Below, in pieces: positions 54,178-62,644 of a DNA stretch of 64,000 nt. The stretch lies in the NCBI GenBank assembly GCA_965224495.1, contig CBDCZI010000011.1:1-64000 (forward strand), written 5' to 3'. Positions within the stretch are counted from its first letter, which is position 1. The number at the start of each line of letters is the position of its first letter. Both the position numbers and the translations under genes were made by a program. Below the pieces are notes generated by a model. The model did not search any database. It had not been told where the DNA came from and was given only the letters and a program-made list of their open reading frames with translations. This stretch comes from CBDCZI01 sp965224495. Its GTDB lineage: Bacteria; Bacteroidota; Bacteroidia; Cytophagales; JAAEPT01.

Positions 54178-55082
54178 TTAGTAACCAGAAGCCTCTAATA
54201 TATTTTTAAGATTGTATTTTACCATTCCGATAAAATCTCCTGCACCAGTTTCTTTTTCTCCCAACGCATCAGAATAAAGTGTATTACCTGTTTTTACGGT
54301 GTAACCTTTACTTTTACAATCTTCAATTAAAGCCTCCACTTGGTTGTCTCTTACCGATGCCTCAGGAAAAATAGCCTTAATTTCTCTTTCGATAATTAAG
54401 TTTGCCAAATCAGTTCTTCGTTTCAAGCTTGTTTGTGACAACGTCGAGATTCCTTGTATTCCAATCACTTGTATTTGGTATTCTTTACCGAAATAACGAA
54501 AAGCATCGTGTGCTGTGATTAATACACGTTTGTTTTCAGGAATAGCTTTTATTTTTTCCTTTACATACAAATGCAACTCGTCTAATTGAGCTAAATATTT
54601 GGTTAAGTTTGCTCTGTAGTACGTCGCATTTGCGGTATCCTCTTTAATTATTGCTTCACCAATAAAAGCAATTCCATCTCTCCAAATGCGAATATTAAAC
54701 CAAATATGTGGGTCGTGTACTCCTGTTGTTTCCATCAAATCGTGTTCAGTTATTCCGTCAGATACATTAAAAACGGGCGTTTTATGACTGTATTCGTCTA
54801 GTGCGTCACCTAATTTTCCTTCTAAATGTAAACCGTTTTTGATAATAATATCGGCAGACTGTATGGTGCGTAAATCTCCTTTAGAAGCTTTTGCCATATG
54901 AGGGTCAGAATTTGGTCCTAACAAAGCCTCAACAGTTGCTTTGTCACCAACAATAGCTTCAACAGCATCTTTAATCATGCCTGTAGTAACAACAATTTTC
55001 ATTTTTGTTGCTGTATTTCCCTTTTTATCTCCACAAGAGAAAGAAGAATACTCAATATAAGTGCAGTAAATAGATGTTTCAT
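54178..55082 (-). pseudogene. Metal-binding lipoprotein of the ABC importer, frameshift in the signal peptide
   Basis: The body (from 55002) is a ZnuA/TroA-type cluster A-1 binding protein: IVVTTGMIKDAVEAI, NSDPHMAKASKGDL, HDPHIWFNIRIWRDG, ITAHDAFRYFGKEY, and FPEASVRDNQVEAL. These supply the His, His, Glu/His and Asp metal ligands. There is no His-rich loop, which favours manganese. The true start is ATG 55082: MKHLFTALILSIL then SFSCGDKKGNTATK, a lipobox in the other frame. One base is missing near 55040-55050, a T-rich stretch. The open frame from 55002 alone would lack any export signal. Confidence 0.85.
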
Positions 55083-55103
55083 TTCGTTTTTTATTAAAAT
55101 AGA

Positions 55104-55760
55104 TTATTTGCTTAAATAGATATTGTTAGCGACTTCAGCAGTCACCGTGATAGTTTTGTTGTTTATTTTTATTTCTAAAGAGTTGTCAAAAGCTATTTTT
55201 TCGATAACCTCGATAGTTGTACCTAAAGAGATACCTAATTTGTCTAAATGTTGAAGAAATAAATTGCTTGAATTATTTACACCAATAACAACTCCTTTTT
55301 CACTGTTTTTTAATGAACTTAATAGAATTGAATGATTAAAATTGACGATACCATTTTCGTCAGGAATAGGGTCTCCGTGTGGGTCAAATTGGGGATTATC
55401 CAAAAAGGTATCCAACCGTTTAACCAACTCCTCTGATTTTATATGTTCTAATTGTTCAGCGAGTTCGTGTACCTCATCCCATTTGAAATTGAGTTTGTTC
55501 ACCAAAAAAGTTTCCCATAAACGGTGTTTACGTATCACTTGAAGTGCCTTTTTCACACCTAAGGTTGTCAATGAAGTACCTTTGTATTTTTCGTGTTGAG
55601 CCAAGCCTTTTAGGGAGAGCTTTTTCACCATATCCGTAATAGAGGCAGGTTTCATAGCTAATTTCTCAGCTATGCTGTTGGTGTTAACCGCTTGATTATT
55701 GCCTTCAGAAAGAGAGAAAATAGCTTTTAAGTAATTTTCTTCAGTTACAGATAATTCCAT
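55104..55760 (-). CDS. DtxR/MntR family metal-dependent regulator
   Basis: 218 residues. The N-terminal winged helix (EENYLKAIFSLSEGNNQAVN, MVKKLSLKGLAQHEKYKGTSLT) is followed by the metal-binding and dimerisation domain (HRLWETFLVNKLNFKWDEVHELAEQLEHI, DPHGDPIPDENG). A C-terminal SH3/FeoA-like domain ends with TAEVANNIYLSK. Metal ligands E/H of the MntR-type site are present. It starts the metal importer unit and probably represses it and itself when Mn or Fe is ample. Confidence 0.9.
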   Translation of the reverse strand: MELSVTEENYLKAIFSLSEGNNQAVNTNSIAEKLAMKPASITDMVKKLSLKGLAQHEKYKGTSLTTLGVKKALQVIRKHRLWETFLVNKLNFKWDEVHELAEQLEHIKSEELVKRLDTFLDNPQFDPHGDPIPDENGIVNFNHSILLSSLKNSEKGVVIGVNNSSNLFLQHLDKLGISLGTTIEVIEKIAFDNSLEIKINNKTITVTAEVANNIYLSK

Positions 55761-55764
55761 ACTA

Positions 55765-55772
55765 CAAATTTA
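55765..55772 (-). promoter_or_regulatory. Probable -7 element of the metal importer operon, near-leaderless
   Basis: On the minus strand TAAATTTG matches TAnnTTTG and ends four bases before the ATG at 55760, as in the promoter at 45220. Confidence 0.4.
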
Positions 55773-55788
55773 GTCAAACAGAATGAAT

Positions 55789-55810
55789 AAATTTAGTCTT
55801 ACCTAAAAAT
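55789..55810. promoter_or_regulatory. Probable DtxR/MntR operator upstream of its own gene
   Basis: TTTAGTCTTACCTAAA (55792-55807) is an imperfect palindrome with half-site TTTAG(G)...CTAAA, resembling the DtxR-family box TTAGGnTnnCCTAA. The block AAATTTAGTC occurs twice, at 55766 and 55789. It lies 30-50 bases before the regulator's start, a location that fits autoregulation. Confidence 0.5.
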
Positions 55811-55990
55811 AAGTTTTTTATTCTTGTTTAGAGAGGTTTGTGACTATTGGAAGAATTGTTTTTAAACTAGTCTTATTTTTCTGGCAAGGTAATTGTTTTA
55901 ATCACAGTAATTAAGGAAAGTACAAGGATTCAAAATTTAATTAGATGAACTGAAAAGACCTTAAGAATTAATTAATAAAATAATACAAGA

Positions 55991-56182
55991 ATGAAAAAAG
56001 GAACAGTAAAATTTTTCGATGAAACTAAAGGATTTGGTTTTGTTGTTGACGAAGAAACAAGTACAGATTATTTCGTACATATCTCAGGTGTCTTAGAAGA
56101 TATCAAAGAGGGTGATAACGTAGAGTTTGAACTAGAAGAAGGTAGAAAAGGGTTAAATGCAGTAAATGTAAGGCCAGTATAA
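55991..56182 (+). CDS. Cold shock domain RNA chaperone
   Basis: 63 residues, a single cold shock domain. The RNP1-like GTVKFFDETKGFGFVVDEE and RNP2-like TDYFVHISGV are both intact, as is EGDNVEFELEEGRKG. It binds single-stranded nucleic acid and loosens RNA structure. It is monocistronic with its own terminator. The 5' untranslated region is AT-rich and over 100 bases long, which would allow a structured leader. No clear promoter was found. Confidence 0.93.
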   Translation: MKKGTVKFFDETKGFGFVVDEETSTDYFVHISGVLEDIKEGDNVEFELEEGRKGLNAVNVRPV

Positions 56183-56198
56183 ATAAAATATACACCAA

Positions 56199-56232
56199 GA
56201 AAAGCCTCGAAGTTAATTCGGGGCTTTTTTTG
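56199..56232 (+). terminator. Rho-independent terminator of the cold shock gene
   Basis: AAAAGCCTCGAA pairs with TTCGGGGCTTTT (one G-T pair) over a 5-base loop, followed by a run of Ts. Confidence 0.9.
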
Positions 56233-56273
56233 CTCTTTTTTATAGATTTACCCGATATAAAAAGTAACTAAAC

Positions 56274-57010
56274 CTACTCTTTATCTTTTAGTTTATAGTC
56301 AAAGTACTGAATATACTTCATTCCTTTTTTGATGTAATCAGGGTCATAGGTAAACGGTTTTCCGTGTTTAGGGTGTGGTTGACCTGTGTTGTGGATATGG
56401 AAACAATCGGGGTATTTTTCTTTCTTTAAATAGCGTCCATAACGGTTGTTACACCATTTTATACCATGTTTTACAGCCTCGTGCCCTCTGATGTCATTGA
56501 CGTAAACACCCAACTCAAAAGCTTGGTAACCCATCAATTGAAAAGGCCCCCAAGAGGTTGCTAAGTTTTTTACGGCGCCATCACTGAGGTTTTTTAATTT
56601 ATCGTGCTTGAGCGAACCAAATGAGTTGTATTTACCATCTCTTGCTCCTTTTAACCTTTCAAACACCTTTTTTTCAAATCTTTTTTTGGTGGAACCTTAC
56701 CCGAACTTTCTAATGTAGCTAGAGCTAAAAAATAGGGTGCTGGTAGCTTCTTTTGTTTGCAATGAGCAACAATTTGCTGGTCGTAGTTCTTTAAAACACG
56801 ATCAAGTTTTGTTTTTTCCCAAGGCGTAATTTGTAAAGAATCGGTGAGGTAGGTGTCGTAATAACCATTCCTAAGACCTGACTGGTAATGCAGAAAAGCG
56901 TAAGCTAAGGCGATTAAAAACAAGAAACTCAAAAAGCGAACACTTTTAGTTAGCGCTCGCTTTTTGAGTTTCCTTGTTGTCTTTCGACTTGTTTTAGTTG
57001 GCTTTTTCAA
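56274..57010 (-). pseudogene. Lysozyme/lytic transglycosylase-like membrane protein, single frameshift
   Basis: Read across one shift this is a protein of about 245 residues. A basic N-terminus (KKPTKTSRKTTRKLKKRALTK in two parts) precedes one membrane segment (FLSFLFLIALAYAFLHY). The extracytoplasmic part has FLALATLESSGKV, with the probable catalytic glutamate, then SWGPFQLMGYQAFELG and WCNNRYGRYLK, the layout of lysozyme-like peptidoglycan hydrolases. The join is the run at 56668-56674: eight rather than seven bases give LKKKVFERLKGARDGKY. It overlaps the M48 protease gene by 17 bases. Confidence 0.7.
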
Positions 57011-58232
57011 TAGCTTCTAATCTTTTCAAAACAGGTGGATGAGAGTAATGAAAGAACACATACGCAGGATGAGGTGTCAAATTACTCAGGTTGTTTGATG
57101 ATAATTTCTTTAATGCTTCTTGTAAATATTTACCATCGTAAGTAGTTGCTGCAAAATAGTCTGCTTCAAACTCATTTTTACGAGAGAATAAATTCATTAA
57201 TAAAGCAGTCAATTTAGAAATCGGGGTGTACAGAATAGTAAAAACGATTAAGTTTAAATGAATACCATATTGCTCAGCACCCAATGCTTTTGATAAACCT
57301 TCGTTACCAACAAAAAACGAAAGGATAAACAAGGTAATACCCATTTGAACAATAGAAAGAACGAAAGTTTGTTTGATGTGGTTTCGTTTGTAATGTCCAA
57401 TTTCGTGAGCTAAAACAGCTACCAACTCCTCTGTTGTGTGATTTTCTATTAATGTATCAAACAAAACGACTTTTTTCTTTTTTCCCATACCAGAGAAATA
57501 AGCATTGGCTTTTGTTGAACGTTTTGAGCCATCAACAACAAATAAGTTGGTCAAAGGGAAATCAACTGTTTTACAGTATGCTTCAATAGCATCTCTTAAT
57601 TCACCCTCTTCTAAAGGTGTTAGTTTATTGAATAAGGGAACGATTAAAGAAGTATAAAACATATTTAAAAGTAGAATGAATACACTAATTACAGCCCAGA
57701 AATACAACCACCAATATTCTCCTAAATCGCCAATTAACCAGATTAATAAAGCCAATAAACCACCTCCAATGATTGCACCCATCAAATAACCTTTGAGTTT
57801 GTCTCCAACAAACAACCCTGCGGTCATTTTATTGAATCCATATTTAGCTTCTATTCTGAATGTGTTATACAATTCGAAAGGTGTTCCTAAGATATCGGTA
57901 GCAATTAGTATGATTCCGAAAAAAGCCAACGAAAGCCATATAGGATTGTCTATATAGGTTCTCAATTCGGTGTCTAACCAACCTAACCAACCAAAGGCAA
58001 AGGCTGCCACGGTCAACGAAAGACTAAAAAGCCCACTTATTTTCCCAAATTGGTCTTTTTCTTTGTTATACAAATACGATTTTTTGTATTCTTCGTCGTT
58101 GTATATTCCTTCAGCTTCTTTAGGAATAGTTGCTGATTGACTTTTGTCATTGAGGTAATCTAAGACAAATTCAAAAATGAAATCGCCTATAATAAAGGCA
58201 AGAAGGAGTAATAAAATGCTGTTAGCAGTCAT
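56994..58232 (-). CDS. M48 family (Ste24/CAAX-protease type) membrane metalloprotease
   Basis: 412 residues with about seven transmembrane helices. The zinc motif HExxH is in LVAVLAHEIGHYKRNH and the third ligand glutamate in KNEFEADYFAA. The N-terminal region (DEEYKKSYLYNKEKDQFGKI) matches the peptidase M48 N-domain. Length and motif order fit Ste24-type proteases, which in bacteria act on membrane protein quality. It follows hldD with a two-base gap. Confidence 0.9.
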   Translation of the reverse strand: MTANSILLLLLAFIIGDFIFEFVLDYLNDKSQSATIPKEAEGIYNDEEYKKSYLYNKEKDQFGKISGLFSLSLTVAAFAFGWLGWLDTELRTYIDNPIWLSLAFFGIILIATDILGTPFELYNTFRIEAKYGFNKMTAGLFVGDKLKGYLMGAIIGGGLLALLIWLIGDLGEYWWLYFWAVISVFILLLNMFYTSLIVPLFNKLTPLEEGELRDAIEAYCKTVDFPLTNLFVVDGSKRSTKANAYFSGMGKKKKVVLFDTLIENHTTEELVAVLAHEIGHYKRNHIKQTFVLSIVQMGITLFILSFFVGNEGLSKALGAEQYGIHLNLIVFTILYTPISKLTALLMNLFSRKNEFEADYFAATTYDGKYLQEALKKLSSNNLSNLTPHPAYVFFHYSHPPVLKRLEAIEKAN

Positions 58233-58234
58233 TT

Positions 58235-59200
58235 TTAGTAGTATTTATGAGATGATAAATAATTTTGAACATAATCTTTTACGCCTTCTTCTAAGGTATA
58301 AAAGGGTTTATCGTAACCCACGGACAATAATTTAGACATATTAGCCTCTGTGAAATATTGGTATTTGTCACGAATATCGATAGGTGTATCTATAAAGGAG
58401 ATGTTAGGCTCTAAATTTTGACTTGTAAATGTATTTTCGGCTAATGCTTTGAATGTTCTGCATTTTCCTGAACCCAAATTATACAAACCTGATTTTTCTC
58501 TTGTATGTGCTAAAAACATAATGACTTCCACAACGTCTTTCACATAGATGAAATCACGTAATTGCTCTCCGTTTTTGTAGTCAGGGTTGTGCGAACGGAA
58601 AAGTTTCATTGCTCCCTTTTCTTGGATTTGGTTGTAGGTATGGAATACAACGGATGCCATTCTGCTTTTATGGTATTCATTTGGACCATACACATTGAAA
58701 AATTTCAAGCCTGCCCAGAAAAAAGGTGCTTTTTCTTGTTCTAACGCCCAAATATCAAAATCATTTTTAGAATCTCCGTAAGGATTTAAAGGCTTTAATT
58801 TATTGATAATTTCGTGGTTGTCATCGTAACCAAATTCGCCACCACCATAAGTTGCTGCTGATGAAGCATAAATCAATGGAATATGATGTTTCACACACGC
58901 ATTCCACATATCTTTTGAATAATTCAGGTTTAATTTATCAAAAATAGCTTTATCAAACTCTGTTGTATCTGTTCGTGCTCCCAAGTGAATCACTACCTCA
59001 ACTAATTTTTGATTTTTATCAAGCCAATCGAAAAAATCCATTCTGTCAACACGTTCAAGAATAGTTTTTCCTTCAAGATTTTTGTTTTTTTCAGGGAAAG
59101 AAAAATCATCTACCGCAATAATAGAATTAAAATTATCCTGATTTAGACGGCTTATCATACAACTTCCGATAAATCCCGCAGCACCTGTAACAACAATCAT
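58235..59200 (-). CDS. hldD: ADP-L-glycero-D-manno-heptose 6-epimerase
   Basis: 321 residues, extended SDR fold. The NADP motif is IVVTGAAGFIGSCMISRL, followed by the HldD segments DDFSFPEKNKNLEGK, HLGARTDTTEFD, the catalytic Y-x3-K in NPYGDSKNDFD, and LKFFNVYGPNEYHKSRMASVV. It makes the heptose donor for lipopolysaccharide core. The upstream region is shared with a divergent SDR gene. Confidence 0.92.
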   Translation of the reverse strand: MIVVTGAAGFIGSCMISRLNQDNFNSIIAVDDFSFPEKNKNLEGKTILERVDRMDFFDWLDKNQKLVEVVIHLGARTDTTEFDKAIFDKLNLNYSKDMWNACVKHHIPLIYASSAATYGGGEFGYDDNHEIINKLKPLNPYGDSKNDFDIWALEQEKAPFFWAGLKFFNVYGPNEYHKSRMASVVFHTYNQIQEKGAMKLFRSHNPDYKNGEQLRDFIYVKDVVEVIMFLAHTREKSGLYNLGSGKCRTFKALAENTFTSQNLEPNISFIDTPIDIRDKYQYFTEANMSKLLSVGYDKPFYTLEEGVKDYVQNYLSSHKYY

Positions 59201-59224
59201 AGCAATGGTATTTTTTTTACTCTA

Positions 59225-59232
59225 CAAATGTA
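59225..59232 (-). promoter_or_regulatory. Probable -7 element for hldD
   Basis: The minus strand reads TACATTTG, a match to TAnnTTTG, 24 bases before the hldD start. It lies opposite the promoter for the divergent gene. Confidence 0.5.
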
Positions 59233-59252
59233 ATAGCTACACCTAAGAAATA

Positions 59253-59306
59253 CTAAATACTCTTAACTAAATACTCTTAACTAAATACGCAATATGCGTA
59301 TATTTG
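59253..59306 (+). promoter_or_regulatory. Repeat-and-palindrome promoter region of the zinc-ribbon SDR gene
   Basis: CTAAATACTCTTAA occurs twice in tandem (59253-59266, 59267-59280), with a third partial copy CTAAATA. A palindrome ATACGCA-ATA-TGCGTAT spans 59285-59301. The -7 element TATATTTG (59299-59306) overlaps its end, 23 bases before the ATG. The layout suggests a regulator covering the promoter and repeated upstream binding sites. Confidence 0.6.
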
Positions 59307-59328
59307 CACAATAATAGAATAACAAAAA

Positions 59329-60867
59329 ATGGAGCAATCAAATCCTTCTCAAAAATTATCGGAAAAAGAAATAGAGCAATGCTTGTTGTTGCTTGAAAAT
59401 CTTGCCCAAAATCCTGAGCAACTTATCGAATTATCGGAAGAAAAAAGGGTGGCTTTATTGAAGGCAACAGGGAGAATTTCTCGACCAGATAGAAACGAAA
59501 GACGAAAATACACCAAAAGTGTAAAGGCTGAAAAAAGGACTTCTACTACCGTCAACGACAGGAAAGCTAGAGCGAAAGCAGGTATTCGTACGGCTCGTGA
59601 AACGGATGTTTTTACTGCTCCAAACCAATTGTTATTAGGACAGTCGGAAGATGCAGGAGAGTTGCATTCGGCAAGAAACTGTTACGTTTGTAAAAAGAAA
59701 TTTACCAAAGTCCATCATTTTTATGATGCAATGTGCAAAGATTGTGGAGATTTGAATTACCTCAAACGTTACCAACGTACTGATATGACGGGTCAGGTGG
59801 CATTGATTACAGGCTCTCGTCTCAAAATTGGTTACCACGCCACGTTGATGATGTTACGTTCGGGTGCAAGTGTGATTGCTACCACAAGATTTCCTGTAGA
59901 TTCAGCGATACGCTTTGCTAAAGAAGAAGATTTTGAAGATTGGAAAGACCGTTTACATATCTACGGATTAGATTTACGACACATTCCGAGTGTTGAGATT
60001 TTCGCTCACTATATAGAAGATAAATTTGAGCGTTTAGATATTCTGATAAATAATGCAGCACAAACTGTCCGTCGTCCGTCAGGGTTTTATGCCCATATGA
60101 TGGAGAAAGAAAATTTACCGTTTGGTGATATACCTTCCGATGCTCAAATTCTTTTACAAGGGCATCAAGAATGTATTGAAGAGTTACAATCTATCGGTCA
60201 CCTTACCGGAAATCGTAAAAATATGCCTGTTAGTTGGCACGGTGAAGCACCTGGTGTAGGAATCAGAGCGTCAGCGAAACTATCTCAAATTCCTTACCAA
60301 ATGGATAATTCGTTGGTGGCACAAGAGGTGTTTCCAGAAGGTGAATTAGACGTGGATTTACAACAAGTAGATTTAAGAAAAACCAACAGTTGGCGTTTGC
60401 GATTAGGTGAAATAGAGACGCCAGAAATGGTTGAAGTGCAATTAGTAAATGCGGTAGCTCCGTTTGTGTTGGTCAACCGCTTAGTTACACTGATGCGAAA
60501 AGACTACACAGGAAACAAGCATATTGTTAACGTTTCGGCGATGGAGGGTAAATTTCATCGTTTCAAAAAAGAAGACCGTCACCCACATACCAATATGGCA
60601 AAAGCGGCTTTAAATATGATGACACACACTTCAGCAAGTGATTTTGCTAAAGATGGAATTTATATGAATGCTGTTGATACAGGTTGGGTGACTGACGAAG
60701 ACCCTGTCGAATTAGCGAAGTTTAAAGAAGATAAACACGATTTTCAACCACCGTTGGATATTGTAGATGGTGCAGCACGGGTTTGTGATCCATTTATTGA
60801 TGGAATAAACACAGGTAAACATTGGTGTGGTAAATTCTTAAAAGACTATTTCCCTATTGATTGGTAG
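59329..60867 (+). CDS. Zinc-ribbon short-chain dehydrogenase-like protein with altered active site
   Basis: 512 residues. Residues 1-105 are helical and basic. Residues about 118-144 form a four-cysteine zinc ribbon (CYVCKKKF...MCKDCG). An SDR domain follows: TGQVALITGSRLKIGYHATLMM carries the NAD glycine motif, LDILINNAAQTVRRPS the N-N-A-A, and VNVSAMEGKFHRFKKE the serine. In the usual Y-x3-K position the sequence is HTNMAKAALNMM, so the tyrosine is replaced by threonine. A 100-residue insertion separates the NNAA and the serine. It may not be a dehydrogenase. I do not recognise a named function. Confidence 0.75.
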   Translation: MEQSNPSQKLSEKEIEQCLLLLENLAQNPEQLIELSEEKRVALLKATGRISRPDRNERRKYTKSVKAEKRTSTTVNDRKARAKAGIRTARETDVFTAPNQLLLGQSEDAGELHSARNCYVCKKKFTKVHHFYDAMCKDCGDLNYLKRYQRTDMTGQVALITGSRLKIGYHATLMMLRSGASVIATTRFPVDSAIRFAKEEDFEDWKDRLHIYGLDLRHIPSVEIFAHYIEDKFERLDILINNAAQTVRRPSGFYAHMMEKENLPFGDIPSDAQILLQGHQECIEELQSIGHLTGNRKNMPVSWHGEAPGVGIRASAKLSQIPYQMDNSLVAQEVFPEGELDVDLQQVDLRKTNSWRLRLGEIETPEMVEVQLVNAVAPFVLVNRLVTLMRKDYTGNKHIVNVSAMEGKFHRFKKEDRHPHTNMAKAALNMMTHTSASDFAKDGIYMNAVDTGWVTDEDPVELAKFKEDKHDFQPPLDIVDGAARVCDPFIDGINTGKHWCGKFLKDYFPIDW

Positions 60868-60903
60868 TATATTACTATTCACGACGAATCGTTTATGACT
60901 TTT

Positions 60904-61680
60904 ATGAAAAGATATTATTACCTTATAGAGATGCAGTACCTTGGTTTTCGTTACCACGGTTGGCAAAAGCAAGAGAACGTGAAGACGATTCAGGGGATGA
61001 TAAACCGTACCTTGAACTATATTTTGGAGGGTGAAAAATTTAGAATTATAGCAGCAGGTCGTACCGACGCAATGGTTTCAGTTAATCATTCGGCTTTTGA
61101 GTTATTCGTTTTTGCACCGATAGAAACGGAGCAGTTTTTTATTGATTTGAATGAAAATTTACCTTCAGATATTCGTGCGTTGAGCATCAAAGAGGTTGAC
61201 CAAAAGTTTAATATCATTCAAAACCCTAAGACAAAAGAATACACTTATTTATTTGCCTTTGATAAGAAATTCCATCCGTTTTGTGCTCCTTATATGACCT
61301 TTATTCGAGAAAACTTAGATATTGAATTGATGAGTAAAGGAGCGAAAATATTTGAAGGAGCACATAATTTTGAACGTTATTGTTACAAACCCAAACCAGA
61401 AACACAATTTAACCGTACGGTAGATTTGTGTGAATTACGAGAAAACGATATACATACGGCAAGTTTTTTTCCAGAGAAAAGTTATGTCTTACACGTGCAC
61501 GGAAAAGGTTTTATGCGTCATCAAATTCGTTTGATGATGGGGGCTTTGATACGTTTGGGTAGGGGTGAATTGACTTTAGATGGTCTAAAAGAAAGTCTGG
61601 AAGGAGCAAAAGGGCAACCTGTCGAATATTATATTGCACCTTCATCGGGTTTAATGCTCAATAAAGTTGAGTTTGAGTAA
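60904..61680 (+). CDS. truA: tRNA pseudouridine synthase (TruA family)
   Basis: 258 residues from the chosen start MKRYYYLIEMQYLGFRYHGW; a start nine bases upstream is possible. The catalytic aspartate is in AAGRTDAMVSVNHSAF near residue 55. Other landmarks are the RYHGWQKQENVKTIQG segment at the N-terminus and HVHGKGFMRHQIRLMMGALIRLGRG near the end. The motif is GRTDAMV rather than the GRTDxGVHA of E. coli TruA, a difference seen in Bacteroidota members. The substrate is inferred as tRNA positions 38-40. Confidence 0.85.
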   Translation: MKRYYYLIEMQYLGFRYHGWQKQENVKTIQGMINRTLNYILEGEKFRIIAAGRTDAMVSVNHSAFELFVFAPIETEQFFIDLNENLPSDIRALSIKEVDQKFNIIQNPKTKEYTYLFAFDKKFHPFCAPYMTFIRENLDIELMSKGAKIFEGAHNFERYCYKPKPETQFNRTVDLCELRENDIHTASFFPEKSYVLHVHGKGFMRHQIRLMMGALIRLGRGELTLDGLKESLEGAKGQPVEYYIAPSSGLMLNKVEFE

Positions 61681-61701
61681 CATAAATTGTTAGTTTAAGA
61701 A

Positions 61702-62067
61702 ATGTCAGTTGAGATAACCACCTATAAAGAACGAGAAATAGTAACAGCTAGTTTCAGCATGGAGTTTCAAGAGAAAATGGAAGATACATTAGCTCAAATT
61801 GTTGAGGTCGTTACCCCGTATGAAATGCGAAAGGAGAAATATTTATTTTTACTTGACGTAACCAATGTGCCGATGACAAAAGATTTTGCAGGAAAGTTGA
61901 TGCAAGTCGCTAAAGAACACGCTCAATTAGTCGATAAATCAGCGATTGTAGGAGTTACAGGTATCAAACGCTTGTTTTTTGAAACCTATTTATTGTTTGG
62001 GAACAGTCGTATGCAGGCTTTTTCAGGTCGAGATGAAGCTTTTGGGTATTTGGTAGGCGAGGCTTAG
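61702..62067 (+). CDS. STAS/SpoIIAA-like hypothetical protein
   Basis: 121 residues, soluble. Alternating strands and helices (EIVTASFSMEFQEKM, YLFLLDVTNVPMTKDFAGKLM, VDKSAIVGVTGIKRLFFETYLL) recall SpoIIAA/STAS-type small domains. No catalytic motif is visible. It lies 21 bases after truA in the same direction and probably shares its mRNA. Function unknown; the family suggestion is by pattern. Confidence 0.6.
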   Translation: MSVEITTYKEREIVTASFSMEFQEKMEDTLAQIVEVVTPYEMRKEKYLFLLDVTNVPMTKDFAGKLMQVAKEHAQLVDKSAIVGVTGIKRLFFETYLLFGNSRMQAFSGRDEAFGYLVGEA

Positions 62068-62092
62068 GTATAAAAATGATTAGCTTAATAGT

Positions 62093-62644
62093 CTAAAAAG
62101 ATTTCATTACCATCCAGAAAACCAAAAGCCCTAAAGGGATGAAACTTATTCCTCCAGTGATTACCCACCAGTTTGTGAGTTTTCTAAATGCTTTGGTGTT
62201 TGTGGTTTCTTCGTCAACATGTTGTTTCATTTTATTTTGAATGAATATAATAGGTAATGTGAGTATCCATAGAGCAAAAAGTGAATAAATAGAATGAATA
62301 AGCCATTGAGGTTGTGAGGTGAAATCACCGTAATTAGAAGCCATAAACAAGCCATTAATTACGATTAAAGTCATTGCAGGAAGAGTAATGATAGCGTCAG
62401 TTAATAGTAATAAACGAAAGGAAAATTTGAGGTATTCTTTGTTTTTAGACTGTATAGCCATAGCTGTCCAAAAAGGACCTATGATAACGTTTCCTAAGAA
62501 AATAATAGCACTTATAATGTGAATAAATCTATGCCATTTGTAAGGTAGAATGGGCGAAAAGTCGAGTAATCCATTGTAGGTCATTAATAATATAGAGATT
62601 AAAAATAAGGTGTTAGCGACAGATAAAATACTTGATTTATTCAT
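62093..62644 (-). CDS. DUF2269-like integral membrane protein
   Basis: 183 residues from the ATG at 62644; an in-frame start seven codons upstream lies inside ogt. Four or five transmembrane helices are seen. The conserved histidine in WHRFIHIISAIIFLGNVIIGPFW and the WLIHSIYSLFALWILTLP segment fit the DUF2269 membrane family. Function unknown. Its start overlaps the ogt stop as ATGA, so it is in one unit with ogt and the formate/nitrite channel. Confidence 0.75.
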   Translation of the reverse strand: MNKSSILSVANTLFLISILLMTYNGLLDFSPILPYKWHRFIHIISAIIFLGNVIIGPFWTAMAIQSKNKEYLKFSFRLLLLTDAIITLPAMTLIVINGLFMASNYGDFTSQPQWLIHSIYSLFALWILTLPIIFIQNKMKQHVDEETTNTKAFRKLTNWWVITGGISFIPLGLLVFWMVMKSF

